Shown: piece by piece, positions 1-8,637 of the stretch
Layout of the letters: each line of letters begins with the position of its first letter
Position numbering within the stretch: position 1 is the first letter of the stretch
From: Candidatus Gastranaerophilales bacterium
GTDB lineage: Bacteria; Bacillota; Clostridia; Lachnospirales; Lachnospiraceae
Direction: 5' to 3'
DNA length: 64,000 nucleotides
Assembly: GCA_023663225.1 (NCBI GenBank)
Contig: JAMPHU010000002.1
Location: 1-64,000 of the forward strand
Translations under genes and position numbers: made by a program
Notes under the pieces: model-generated
Told to the model about the DNA's origin: nothing
Database searches by the model: none
The model's input: the letters and a program-made list of their open reading frames with translations, nothing else

Positions 1-22
1 TGTGACGAGCGCGGAGCTTCGA

Positions 23-46
23 TACCCCGCAGCTTGCTGCGGGGTA
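23..46. repeat. GC-rich perfect palindrome, REP-like or transposon-end hairpin
   Basis: Two 11-base arms around a TT centre give a perfect, very GC-rich hairpin just before the decayed vapC start. The right arm runs into GGGTAG. A GTAG tetranucleotide at the foot of a hairpin is typical of REP and IS200/IS605-type ends, but no TnpA is visible in the window. It could equally be the terminator of a gene left of the window. The palindrome is directly seen; its class is inferred. Confidence 0.55.
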
Positions 47-55
47 GTTCATTAT

Positions 56-345
56 ATGAATATTCTCTTGGATACACATCTATTGTTATGGGTATTGATG
101 ACGATCCTAGATTGTCTGTGCAAGCCCAAAATATTATTTTAAATGAGGAAAACACAATATTTTATAGTATTGCATCAGTATGGGAGGTTGCAATCAAGCA
201 TATAAAAAAGCCGGATCAGATGCTTTTAAATGACGAAGAATTTGTTAAGGGATGTAAGATGGCGGGATTTAAAGCAGTGTCTATCAAGGAACAACACATT
301 TTATTGATTCCGTATTATGAAGAGCCTTTTATTATTTTGGTATAG
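56..345 (+). pseudogene. Decayed PIN-domain (VapC-type) toxin gene
   Basis: The ATG at 56 opens MNILLDTHLLLWVL, the classic N-terminus of VapC/PIN ribonuclease toxins with the first metal-binding Asp. This frame stops soon after. The continuation, DDPRLS..., then SIASVWEVAIKH with the conserved Glu, then an altered C-terminus, lies in a frame offset by one base. The reading frame therefore breaks at about 95-100, consistent with a one-base loss. The tail after EEPF also lacks the usual C-terminal Asp-containing segment of a roughly 125-residue PIN protein. No intact antitoxin is visible on the left, but the window edge is only 55 bases away. The gene is probably non-functional. Confidence 0.7.
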
Positions 346-366
346 ATATATTATCTTGATCTTCTA

Positions 367-479
367 GGCATTACGGTTCCGGTAAGACTTTCACGATGGC
401 GAATGTGATTCAGGCGTTAAATAAGCCGACATTAGTTACAGCGCACAACAAGACTTTGGCAGGGTAACTCTACGGTGGG
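367..479 (+). pseudogene. Broken partial copy of uvrB (Walker A region)
   Basis: Read in the right frame, this stretch encodes [20 protein letters not shown] followed by [10 protein letters not shown], a stop, and LYGG. It matches residues 38-74 of the intact UvrB encoded 1.3 kb downstream, with one base missing before GSGKT, a Q-to-stop change and scattered silent differences. It has no start codon and no further UvrB sequence on either side. It is a diverged fragment rather than a recent duplication, perhaps left by recombination or element decay. Confidence 0.8.
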
Positions 480-746
480 AGATGGACTGCCTGGCCGGAC
501 AGGACAAAAGAAATTGTCAAGGCACGCAAGGCTTGATCCGGAAAACCATGCATATAGTGTATCCGCTTTTTTGATTGCTTGAGAGTAATGAAATGAAAGT
601 GACAGGGCGATACTGCAAAAAAGACTATGAGGATACAGTGAAGAGGAAAAAGAAATGAAAATAGGAAGAGTTGAGATTAAGTCCTGCTAATATTGCGGGG
701 GGAGAGGATTTTAGATAGGGGTCTCACAGTGGGGACAGTATGTTGG
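480..746. other. Intergenic stretch without a recognisable gene
   Basis: Short frames here are interrupted and match nothing recognised. One 66-base ATG-to-stop frame at about 590-656 could be a remnant of a small gene. A purine-rich GGGGGGAGAGG at 697-707 resembles a ribosome binding site but has no ATG at a suitable distance. No convincing sigma-A promoter was found. Confidence 0.4.
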
Positions 747-1496
747 ATGGAGGATATTGTGGATAGTTATAAAAAGAGTTATGTTGCCTTTTTGGATATC
801 TTGGGTTTTAAAGAAATGATTAACACAAATGCTTTTGATAAAATATTTGATATTTTTCAGTTGAATATATGTAGCGATGAGTATAGAAAAGCATTTTCTA
901 AAGCTTTCAATAAAGAAGATGATAATTGTAAAGATTTGAAGGCATATAATGAAGCTTTGCAAAATGTTATGATATATACCATGTCTGACAGTATCGTAAT
1001 TTCTACAGATGCTGAAAAACCAATGGCGCTAGAAGTTATTATTGATGCCTGTCTTTATGTTCAGACTATGCTATATACATTTGATGAGCCTGTTTTATTG
1101 AGGGGCGCAATAGCCGTAGGGGACTATTATTGTAATAATTCTATTGCTTTTGGCAAAGGAATGGTAGACGCATATATATTTCAGGAAAACTACAGCATAT
1201 ATCCGCGCATTATACTTTCCATGGATATTGTTAAAAGGTTATCTGATAGTAGTTATAAAGATAATAAACTCCATTTGGATGAGGATGGGTATTACTATGT
1301 TGATTGTATGAAAGAATATTTAGATGGGAAGTCAGAAAATTCAGAAGAATGTATGAAGTTTCAAAAAGTAATTCGTAAATATCTTGATGGTTATTATGAT
1401 GCGAAACTCAGGCAGAAATATAGATGGCTTAGTGATGAATATGATAGGGTTGTCCATAAGATACAGTATGTCAGAATTGGAATAGGAGAATTTTAA
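747..1496 (+). CDS. Nucleotide-cyclase-like protein of unknown function (FLDILGF family)
   Basis: This is a roughly 249-residue soluble protein with no signal peptide or membrane segment. Near the N-terminus it has YVAFLDILGFKEMI, then TMSDSIVIST at about residue 90, then LLRGAIAVGDYY followed by GMVDAYIFQE and YPRIILS. This order (FxDIxGF, a DS-containing segment, an RGAIxxG segment) resembles a diverged class III nucleotidyl cyclase homology domain. I infer that relationship from motif order only; no activity is claimed. A TTG at 693 would extend the frame, but ATG 747 is preferred because the FLDILGF domain starts right after it. It lies alone between the decayed uvrB fragment and a terminator, and is A+T-richer than uvrB, suggesting accessory origin. 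Confidence 0.6.
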   Translation: MEDIVDSYKKSYVAFLDILGFKEMINTNAFDKIFDIFQLNICSDEYRKAFSKAFNKEDDNCKDLKAYNEALQNVMIYTMSDSIVISTDAEKPMALEVIIDACLYVQTMLYTFDEPVLLRGAIAVGDYYCNNSIAFGKGMVDAYIFQENYSIYPRIILSMDIVKRLSDSSYKDNKLHLDEDGYYYVDCMKEYLDGKSENSEECMKFQKVIRKYLDGYYDAKLRQKYRWLSDEYDRVVHKIQYVRIGIGEF

Positions 1497-1520
1497 GAAA
1501 AAAGTGAGATATATGATTAA

Positions 1521-1557
1521 GAGGAGTGTTCCCTATAAAAGGAATACTCCTTATTTT
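1521..1557 (+). terminator. Rho-independent terminator after the cyclase-like gene
   Basis: AGGAGTGTTCC and GGAATACTCCT form an 11-bp stem with one G-T pair around a short loop, followed by TTATTTTT. It separates the accessory gene from uvrB. Confidence 0.75.
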
Positions 1558-1586
1558 TGCACAGAAGATTATAAGAGAGTGAAAAA

Positions 1587-1598
1587 GAACAAAAGTTC
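1587..1598. promoter_or_regulatory. LexA (DinR) operator upstream of uvrB
   Basis: GAACAAAAGTTC is an exact GAAC-N4-GTTC palindrome, the Gram-positive LexA/DinR operator core, and lies 78 bases before the uvrB start. uvrBA are classic SOS genes in Firmicutes. The exact promoter is less clear: a TATACA at 1610-1615 could be the -10, which would place the operator over the -35 region. Confidence 0.8.
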
Positions 1599-1675
1599 GG
1601 ATTTGCATCTATACAAATTCAGAGGTTTGTGGTAAGATAAAAAGGCTTTGAGGAAAGTAATGGGAGGGTCTGCTT

Positions 1676-3658
1676 ATGGATCATTTCAAACTTCATTCCG
1701 AATACCAACCCACGGGTGACCAGCCGGCGGCGATCGAAGCTTTAGTCAAGGGCTTTCAGGAAGGCAATCAGTTTCAAACCCTTCTTGGCGTCACAGGTTC
1801 CGGCAAGACCTTTACGATGGCGAACGTCATACAAGCGCTGAATAAGCCGACTTTAGTCATAGCGCACAACAAGACGCTTGCTGCCCAATTATACGGCGAG
1901 TTCAAAGAATTTTTCCCCGAAAATGCGGTGGAGTATTTTGTGTCCTACTACGACTACTATCAGCCGGAGGCGTATGTGCCCTCTTCAGACACTTATATTG
2001 CCAAGGATTCCGCCATCAATGACGAGATCGACAAGCTGCGTCTGTCCGCCACGGCGTCTTTGACAGAGCGCAAGGATGTGATCGTGGTGGCGAGTGTATC
2101 CTGTATCTATGGGTTGGGTAGTCCGGACGAGTACAAGGATATGATTGTGTCTCTGCGCCCCGGCATGGTTCGCGATCGGGATCAGGTGATCCGAGATCTG
2201 ATCGATCTGCAATATGAGCGCAATGAGTTGGACGTCAGACGGGCTACTTTTCGGGTGCATGGTGATGTGTTGGAGATCTATCCTGCCCAGGGCGGCGACT
2301 ATCTGATACGGATAGAGTTTTTTGGGGACGAGATCGACCGAATTTGCGAGGTGGAGCCTTTGAATGGCCAGGTGCACGCCACGCTGAATCATATTGCTAT
2401 TTTTCCCGCGTCCCATTATGTCGTGTCTCAGGAACATATCAAAATCGCCTGTGGCAACATCGAGAAAGAGTTGGAGGAAAGAGTCCGCTATTTCAAGAGT
2501 GAGGACAAGTTGATCGAGGCTCAGCGGATCGCGGAACGCACGAATTTTGACATTGAGATGCTCAGGGAGACCGGCTTTTGTTCCGGTATTGAGAATTATT
2601 CCCGACATCTGAACGGGATGGAGCCGGGGGAACCACCTCTGACTTTGCTGGATTTCTTCAAGGATGACTTTTTGATTATTGTGGATGAGTCGCATATGAC
2701 GATTCCGCAGGTCAGAGGTATGTACGCGGGAGATCGTTCCCGCAAGAACACGTTGGTGGAGTATGGTTTTCGCCTGCCTTCCGCGTTGGACAACCGGCCT
2801 CTGAACTTTGAAGAATTTGAATCTCATATAGACCAGATGATGTTCGTGTCCGCTACGCCTTCCGTCTATGAGTCGGAGCACGAACTGCTGCGCACAGAGC
2901 AAATCATACGTCCCACCGGACTGTTGGATCCTAAGGTGGATGTGCGGCCGGTGGAAGGACAGATTGACGATCTGATAGGCGAAGTCAATAGAGAGGTGGA
3001 GAGACACAATAAAGTGTTGATCACGACTTTGACCAAGCGTATGGCGGAAGATTTGACAGATTATATGAAAGATGTGGGGATCCGGGTCAAATATTTACAT
3101 TCCGACATCGACACCCTGGAGAGGGCGGAGATTATCAGAGATCTGCGCTTGGATGTGTTTGATGTGTTGGTGGGCATCAATCTTTTGCGCGAAGGTTTGG
3201 ACATTCCAGAGATTTCCCTGGTGGTGATACTGGATGCTGACAAAGAAGGTTTTCTCCGAAGCGAGACTTCGTTGATCCAGACCATTGGGCGCGCTGCCAG
3301 AAATGTGGATGGCCATGTGATCATGTATGCCGATGAGATCACGGATTCCATGCGTACCGCTTTGGATGAGACCGAAAGAAGGCGCAAGATCCAGATGCAG
3401 TACAATGAAGAACACGGGATCACGCCGCAGTCTATCCGGAAGGCTGTGAGAGATCTGATCAGCATCTCCAAAGTGGTGGCAAAGGAGGAGGTTCGCTTTG
3501 AGAAGGATCCTGAGTCCATGAGTCGCAACGAACTGGAGAAGTTGATCGAAAAAGTTCAGAAACAGATGCAGCGGGCAGCGGCAGACCTGAATTTCGAGGC
3601 AGCGGCAGAGCTGCGTGACAAGATGATAGAGCTGAAACAGAAATTGCATGAGATGTGA
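1676..3658 (+). CDS. uvrB: UvrABC excinuclease subunit B
   Basis: UvrB is the DNA-loading and strand-opening subunit of nucleotide excision repair. It takes damaged DNA from UvrA and recruits UvrC. The 660-residue length is normal. Visible features are Walker A GVTGSGKT at about 38-45, the aromatic beta-hairpin [10 protein letters not shown] at about 91-100 that is inserted between strands, helicase motifs including DESH and the ATPase motif QTIGRAARN, and the C-terminal UVR motif ([13 protein letters not shown]...AAELRDKM) that binds UvrC. GGGAGGG lies 7 bases before ATG 1676. The downstream uvrA starts at its stop codon, so the two are co-transcribed, under the upstream LexA box. Confidence 0.98.
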   Translation: MDHFKLHSEYQPTGDQPAAIEALVKGFQEGNQFQTLLGVTGSGKTFTMANVIQALNKPTLVIAHNKTLAAQLYGEFKEFFPENAVEYFVSYYDYYQPEAYVPSSDTYIAKDSAINDEIDKLRLSATASLTERKDVIVVASVSCIYGLGSPDEYKDMIVSLRPGMVRDRDQVIRDLIDLQYERNELDVRRATFRVHGDVLEIYPAQGGDYLIRIEFFGDEIDRICEVEPLNGQVHATLNHIAIFPASHYVVSQEHIKIACGNIEKELEERVRYFKSEDKLIEAQRIAERTNFDIEMLRETGFCSGIENYSRHLNGMEPGEPPLTLLDFFKDDFLIIVDESHMTIPQVRGMYAGDRSRKNTLVEYGFRLPSALDNRPLNFEEFESHIDQMMFVSATPSVYESEHELLRTEQIIRPTGLLDPKVDVRPVEGQIDDLIGEVNREVERHNKVLITTLTKRMAEDLTDYMKDVGIRVKYLHSDIDTLERAEIIRDLRLDVFDVLVGINLLREGLDIPEISLVVILDADKEGFLRSETSLIQTIGRAARNVDGHVIMYADEITDSMRTALDETERRRKIQMQYNEEHGITPQSIRKAVRDLISISKVVAKEEVRFEKDPESMSRNELEKLIEKVQKQMQRAAADLNFEAAAELRDKMIELKQKLHEM

Positions 3659-3663
3659 GGTAC

Positions 3664-6519
3664 ATGATGGAAGAAGCAAGGAAGATGCGCCCCAGGGAGT
3701 ATATCAAGATTCGGGGAGCCAGAGAGCATAATTTAAAAAATATTGATGTGGACATTCCACGCAACGAGTTGGTGGTATTGACAGGCATGTCCGGTTCGGG
3801 CAAGTCGTCGCTTGCCTTTGACACAATCTATGCGGAGGGGCAGCGGCGTTATATGGAGTCGCTGTCCTCATACGCTCGCCAATTTCTGGGACAGATGGAG
3901 AAACCTATCGTGGAGAGTATTGAAGGATTGTCTCCGGCAATCTCTATTGACCAGAAATCCACCAACCGCAACCCGCGTTCCACGGTGGGCACTGTGACAG
4001 AGATCTACGATTATTTTCGATTACTGTATGCCAGAATCGGGATTCCGCACTGTCCCAAGTGCGGCAGGGAGATCGCCCGCCAAAGTGTAGACCAGATGGC
4101 GGATCAAGTGATGGCGCTCCCCGAAGGCTCCAAGATTCAACTGTTGGCGCCGGTGGTGCGCGGACGAAAAGGCGAACATGCCAAGGTGCTGGAACGGGCC
4201 AAGAGGAGCGGCTATGTCCGTGTGCGGATTGACGATTCTTTGTACGAGCTGACAGAAGAGATCAAGCTGGATAAAAATATCAAGCACAACATTGATATCG
4301 TGGTGGACAGACTGGTGGTGAAACCCGGCATTGAGAGGCGCCTTACCGATTCCATAGAAAACGTGTTAAATTTGGCGGAAGGGTTGTTGGTGGTGGATGT
4401 GATCGGAGGCCAGCCGATGAATTTCAGCCAGAATTTTGCCTGTCCGGACTGCGGGATCAGTGTCGGCGAGTTGGAACCCAGGAGTTTTTCTTTTAACAAT
4501 CCATTTGGAGCCTGTCCGGAATGTTTTGGCCTGGGTTACAAGATGGAATTTGATGAGGATCTGATGATACCGGATAAGAGTCTGAGTATCAACGAAGGCG
4601 CGATCACGGCTATGGGATGGCAGTCCTGCAAGGATAAGTCAAGTTTTACCAACGCTTTACTGCAGGCGCTCTGCAAGGAGTATCATTTTGATCTGGACAC
4701 TCCCTACGAGGAATATCCGGAAGAAATCAGGAACATATTGGTGCATGGCACGAACGGCAAAGAGGTGGAAGTCCACTATACCGGACAGCGGGGCCGTGGG
4801 GTGTATCCGGTGGCCTTCGAGGGTTTGATCCGCAATATGGAGCGCAAGTATCGCGAGACGGCATCGGAGACCACCAAACAGGAATATGAGACTTTTATGC
4901 GTATCACTCCTTGTAAGGAGTGCAGGGGTATGCGCTTGAAAAAGGAATCTCTGGCTGTGACGGTCTGCGATAAGAATATATATGAGATCACATCCTTGTC
5001 TATCCTTAAGCTGCAGGCATTTTTGGAGGGGATGGTTCTGACGGAACAGCAGAAATTTATCGGCCATCAGGTGTTGAAGGAGATTCGGGCGAGAGTGGGA
5101 TTTCTGGTGGATGTGGGGTTGGAATACCTGTCTCTGTCCAGAGCGACAGCCACGCTGTCGGGCGGCGAAGCGCAGCGCATCCGCCTGGCTACACAGATCG
5201 GCTCCGGCTTGGTGGGCGTCTGTTATATTTTGGATGAACCCAGTATCGGTCTGCATCAGCGTGACAATGATAAGCTGCTGTCCGCGCTCAAGAGACTGCG
5301 GGATCTGGGCAATACGCTGGTAGTGGTGGAGCACGATGAGGATACCATGTTGGCGGCGGATTATATCGTGGATATTGGCCCGGGCGCGGGTGACAACGGC
5401 GGCGAAGTGGTGGCTTGCGGTACTGCGGAGGAGATCATGGCGGTGAAAGAGTCCGTCACAGGGCAGTATCTCAGGGGAGAAAAAAAGATTCCGGTTCCCA
5501 AGATCCGCAGGACTCCCACGGGATGGCTGCAGGTTCAGGGCGCGCAGGAGAACAATTTAAAAAAGGTGGATGTGGATTTTCCGCTGGGAGTGCTGACCTG
5601 TGTCACAGGAGTGTCGGGTTCCGGCAAGAGCTCTCTGGTCAATGAGGTGATGTACAAACAGTTGGCGAGAAAATTGAACCGCGCCAGATGCATCCCGGGA
5701 AAGCACAAGACGATCAAAGGCCTGGAGCAGCTTGACAAGGTTATCAATATCGACCAGTCGCCCATCGGCAGGACGCCCCGTTCCAATCCGGCCACTTATA
5801 CGGGCGTGTTTGACATGATAAGAGATCTGTTTGCATCCACGGCGGACGCCAAGGCCAAGGGTTATGGCAAAGGACGTTTCAGTTTTAATGTGAAGGGCGG
5901 ACGCTGCGAGGCATGCAGCGGCGATGGCATCATCAAGATCGAGATGCATTTTCTGCCGGATGTGTACGTGCCCTGTGAAGTTTGCGGGGGGAAGCGTTAT
6001 AACCGTGAGACGCTGGATGTAAAATACAAGGGAAAGAGTATCTATGATGTGCTGGATATGACGGTGGAGGAAGCCAGAACCTTTTTTGAGAACGTGCCCA
6101 GCATACACCGTAAGATTGAGACGCTTTACGATGTGGGACTGTCCTATGTAAAGCTGGGTCAGCCATCCACCACATTGTCGGGCGGGGAAGCGCAGCGCAT
6201 CAAGCTGGCGACCGAGTTGAGCCGCCGGAGCACAGGCAAGACGATCTATATTTTGGATGAGCCGACCACCGGCCTGCACTTTGCGGATGTACACAAATTA
6301 GTGGAGATTCTGCATCGTCTGGCGGACGACGGGAACACAGTGGTGGTGATCGAACACAATTTAGATGTGATCAAGACGGCTGACTATATCATCGATATGG
6401 GGCCGGAGGGCGGCGATCGGGGTGGTACGGTGGTCGCGATGGGCACACCGGAAGAGGTCGCTCAAAACAAGAAATCCTATACAGGAGCCTATATCAAAAA
6501 GATGTTAAAAAAGGCCTAA
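3664..6519 (+). CDS. uvrA: UvrABC excinuclease subunit A
   Basis: UvrA is the ABC-type damage sensor of nucleotide excision repair, acting as a dimer that delivers UvrB to lesions. It has two nucleotide-binding halves: Walker [11 protein letters not shown] near the N-terminus and [10 protein letters not shown] near residue 645, each followed by an ABC signature ([12 protein letters not shown] and [12 protein letters not shown]) and a Walker B ILDEP. Zinc-finger cysteines are present (CPKC, CPDC...CPEC and CEAC...CEVC). The length of about 951 residues is normal. Several starts are possible: GTG 3655 overlapping the uvrB stop, ATG 3664 or 3667 behind GAGG, and ATG 3685. The last gives [14 protein letters not shown], the usual family start. 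The stop codon region also carries a sigma-28-like promoter. Confidence 0.97.
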   Translation: MMEEARKMRPREYIKIRGAREHNLKNIDVDIPRNELVVLTGMSGSGKSSLAFDTIYAEGQRRYMESLSSYARQFLGQMEKPIVESIEGLSPAISIDQKSTNRNPRSTVGTVTEIYDYFRLLYARIGIPHCPKCGREIARQSVDQMADQVMALPEGSKIQLLAPVVRGRKGEHAKVLERAKRSGYVRVRIDDSLYELTEEIKLDKNIKHNIDIVVDRLVVKPGIERRLTDSIENVLNLAEGLLVVDVIGGQPMNFSQNFACPDCGISVGELEPRSFSFNNPFGACPECFGLGYKMEFDEDLMIPDKSLSINEGAITAMGWQSCKDKSSFTNALLQALCKEYHFDLDTPYEEYPEEIRNILVHGTNGKEVEVHYTGQRGRGVYPVAFEGLIRNMERKYRETASETTKQEYETFMRITPCKECRGMRLKKESLAVTVCDKNIYEITSLSILKLQAFLEGMVLTEQQKFIGHQVLKEIRARVGFLVDVGLEYLSLSRATATLSGGEAQRIRLATQIGSGLVGVCYILDEPSIGLHQRDNDKLLSALKRLRDLGNTLVVVEHDEDTMLAADYIVDIGPGAGDNGGEVVACGTAEEIMAVKESVTGQYLRGEKKIPVPKIRRTPTGWLQVQGAQENNLKKVDVDFPLGVLTCVTGVSGSGKSSLVNEVMYKQLARKLNRARCIPGKHKTIKGLEQLDKVINIDQSPIGRTPRSNPATYTGVFDMIRDLFASTADAKAKGYGKGRFSFNVKGGRCEACSGDGIIKIEMHFLPDVYVPCEVCGGKRYNRETLDVKYKGKSIYDVLDMTVEEARTFFENVPSIHRKIETLYDVGLSYVKLGQPSTTLSGGEAQRIKLATELSRRSTGKTIYILDEPTTGLHFADVHKLVEILHRLADDGNTVVVIEHNLDVIKTADYIIDMGPEGGDRGGTVVAMGTPEEVAQNKKSYTGAYIKKMLKKA

Positions 6520-6543
6520 AGTTTTTTTAAGATCAGCCGATAT
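6517..6543 (+). promoter_or_regulatory. Sigma-28 (FliA/SigD) type promoter
   Basis: TAAA at 6517-6520, exactly 15 bases, then GCCGATAT at 6536-6543: a perfect match to the flagellar sigma consensus TAAA-N15-GCCGATAT. The -35 element overlaps the uvrA stop codon. Downstream lie mbl, flhO, flhP and a FlgJ-like rod gene, so the position fits flagellar control. A hairpin at 6573 lies between this promoter and mbl, so its output may be attenuated. Confidence 0.7.
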
Positions 6544-6572
6544 AACTTCTGTAAGTGGAAGTATGAGCATGG

Positions 6573-6620
6573 ATGCAGAGAACAGAGCAGACGGAACTGC
6601 TTTTTCTCTGCATTGTTTTT
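6573..6620 (+). terminator. Terminator or attenuator hairpin after uvrA
   Basis: ATGCAGAGAA pairs perfectly with TTCTCTGCAT, with a second inner stem AGCAG/CTGCT, followed by TGTTTTTG. It should end uvrBA transcription. It also lies just downstream of the sigma-28-like promoter, so it could attenuate that transcript. Confidence 0.65.
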
Positions 6621-6669
6621 GTTCCGAAAAAAATTCAATATCCCTCTATGAAAATGGAAAGTTTTCAGG

Positions 6670-6675
6670 TATAAT
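6670..6675 (+). promoter_or_regulatory. Probable sigma-A -10 element for the mbl-flagellar operon
   Basis: A perfect TATAAT lies 79 bases before the mbl start and downstream of the terminator hairpin. No good TTGACA is seen 16-18 bases upstream, so promoter strength is uncertain. Confidence 0.45.
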
Positions 6676-6748
6676 ACATTATGTATGACTAAATAATGAA
6701 AACATGCAAATCTTGGAATAGATACCATCAGAAGGGGGTATGAAGCAT

Positions 6749-7738
6749 ATGCAGTGCACAGATATTGGAATTGATTTAGGTACAGCAAGCATACTTGTTT
6801 ACATCAGAGGCAGGGGCGTCGTGTTGAAGGAGCCCTCAGTCGTTGCATTCGATAGAGATACGCAGAAGATCAGAGCCATAGGTGAGGACGCCCGATTGAT
6901 GCTGGGAAGGACGCCCGGCAGTATCACGGCGGTCAGACCGCTCAGGCAGGGCGTGATCTCCGATTATCACGTGACAGAGAAGATGATGAAGCATTTCATT
7001 CAGAAAGCTCTCGGAAAGCGGACATTCCGCAAGCCGCGTATCGCGGTCTGCGTGCCCAGCGGTGTCACGGAAGTGGAGAAGAAGGCAGTTGAGGATGCAA
7101 CCTATCAGGCGGGAGCCAGAGAGGTTTCCATTGTGGAGGAGCCTATCGCGGCGGCTTTGGGAGCAGGGATCGACATTTTCAAACCCTGCGGCAATATGAT
7201 CGTTGACATCGGCGGCGGCACGTCCGACATTGCCGTGATCTCACTCGCAGATACCGTGGTCAGTGCATCCGTGAAGATTGCCGGCGATGATTTTGACGAG
7301 GCGATTGTTCGCTATATGCGTAAGAAGCACAATCTCCTGATCGGTGAGCGGACTGCGGAGGATTTGAAGATCAAGATCGCTTCGGCATACAAGAGGCCGG
7401 AGGTGGATTATATGGATGTCAGGGGCCGTAATTTGGTGACGGGACTGCCCAAGACCGTAAAAGTGTCGTCCGAGGAGACCGAGGAGGCTCTGAGAGAGAC
7501 TACGGCGCAGATCGTGGAGACGATCCACAGCGTTTTGGAGAAGACGCCTCCCGAGCTGGCTGCGGATATCGCGGACAGAGGAATCGTGCTGACAGGCGGA
7601 GGAAGCTTGTTGCGCGGACTGGAGGATCTGATCTCCGCCAAGACCGGCATCAATACGATGACGGCTGAGGATCCTATGACGGCTGTGGCGATCGGCACCG
7701 GAAAGTATGTGGAATTGATCGCCGGTTATCGGGATTGA
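6749..7738 (+). CDS. mbl: MreB/Mbl-type rod-shape actin homologue
   Basis: This is a bacterial actin that forms membrane-associated filaments directing lateral cell-wall synthesis. The sequence shows the actin ATPase signatures: DIGIDLGTAS at the N-terminus (phosphate 1), MIVDIGGGTSDIAVI in the middle (phosphate 2), VEEPIAAALGAG and LTGGGSLLRGL near the C-terminus (adenosine). The 329-residue length is normal. ATG 6740 is only one base from GGGGG, while ATG 6749 has a 10-base spacing and gives the usual family start, so 6749 is preferred. As in the mbl-flhO-flhP operon of Bacillus subtilis, it precedes two flagellar rod genes, which is why I favour the mbl symbol over mreB. Confidence 0.9.
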   Translation: MQCTDIGIDLGTASILVYIRGRGVVLKEPSVVAFDRDTQKIRAIGEDARLMLGRTPGSITAVRPLRQGVISDYHVTEKMMKHFIQKALGKRTFRKPRIAVCVPSGVTEVEKKAVEDATYQAGAREVSIVEEPIAAALGAGIDIFKPCGNMIVDIGGGTSDIAVISLADTVVSASVKIAGDDFDEAIVRYMRKKHNLLIGERTAEDLKIKIASAYKRPEVDYMDVRGRNLVTGLPKTVKVSSEETEEALRETTAQIVETIHSVLEKTPPELAADIADRGIVLTGGGSLLRGLEDLISAKTGINTMTAEDPMTAVAIGTGKYVELIAGYRD

Positions 7739-7793
7739 TGAAAGTAATATAGGCGGAAGGAAGTTCCGTATCAGGATACAGAGGGAGTAAGTT

Positions 7794-8570
7794 ATGGTAA
7801 AAGGATTATATACCGCATACACAGGTATGACAAACGAGCAGCACAGAATGGATGTCCTGACCAACAATCTGGCCAACGTGACCACGGTGGGGTTCAAGAA
7901 AGAGGGAACCACCAGCCAGGCGTTTGACGATATCCTGACTGTCAAGCTCAGGGACGCATCTGTGGGACTCAGAAATGTGCAGAGGACGGGTATCAACAAT
8001 CCCGGCGTAAAGATTGGTGAGAACTACACGGATTACACGGAAGGTTCTTTCCGCATCACAGATAACACTTATGATCTTGCTTTGGCGGGAGATGGCTTTT
8101 TTGTCATTGAGTTTACCAATAAAGCGGGCGAGACCAGTATGAAGTATACGCGTGCGGGTCAGTTCACATTGAACAGAGAAGGTTTTTTGGTGACGGAGGA
8201 GGGTGACTATGTGATGGACACCCAGAACCGGAGAATACAGCTTAATACCCTGTTGGATTCCGTGATCGAAAGAGATGGTTCGATTTATCAGAACGGCGTC
8301 AGGGTCGCTACGATTCAGGTGGCGGATTTTGAGAACTATGATTATCTGGAGAAATATGGAGAGACCTATTTTGAGCCGATTGAGGGCGCTCAGTTTATCA
8401 ATGCGGATGCTGAGATGTATTCAGGGTATCTGGAGATGTCCAATGTGAGTAGTGTACGGGAGATGGTAAATCTGATCACCATATCCAGACAGTATGAGAG
8501 CAATCAGAAGATCATCCAGACCATTGACAGTACGCTGGAGCAGACAGTGCAGTTAGGGAAATTGAAATAA
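7794..8570 (+). CDS. flhO: Flagellar hook-basal body (rod) protein, FlgF/FlhO type
   Basis: This 258-residue flagellar axial protein is predicted to form part of the rod crossing the cell wall. The N-terminus MVKGLYTAYTGMTNEQHRMD and NNLANVTTVGFKKEG are the flg_bb_rod signature. The C-terminus GYLEMSNVSSVREMVNLI and ISRQYESNQKIIQTID form the conserved coiled coil of the FlgE/F/G family. There is no signal peptide, as expected for type III export. It is co-directional with mbl and the FlgG-like gene. Position in the mbl operon matches FlhO of Bacillus; FlgF is the equivalent in Gram-negative bacteria. Confidence 0.9.
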   Translation: MVKGLYTAYTGMTNEQHRMDVLTNNLANVTTVGFKKEGTTSQAFDDILTVKLRDASVGLRNVQRTGINNPGVKIGENYTDYTEGSFRITDNTYDLALAGDGFFVIEFTNKAGETSMKYTRAGQFTLNREGFLVTEEGDYVMDTQNRRIQLNTLLDSVIERDGSIYQNGVRVATIQVADFENYDYLEKYGETYFEPIEGAQFINADAEMYSGYLEMSNVSSVREMVNLITISRQYESNQKIIQTIDSTLEQTVQLGKLK

Positions 8571-8637
8571 ATTTTAACGTAAGTCTCGCGATAACATGGC
8601 GGGATGAGGCGATGAACCTCAGGAAAGGACACAAAAA

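Noticed and set aside
693..746. TTG start extending the cyclase-like protein by 18 residues
   Set aside because: A TTG start without a suitably placed ribosome binding site is less likely than ATG 747, which directly precedes the conserved domain.
1985..3007. Long open frame of 340 codons on the minus strand inside uvrB
   Set aside because: It is antisense to a strongly conserved gene, with no ribosome binding site and no recognisable family; such frames are typical shadows of GC-biased genes.
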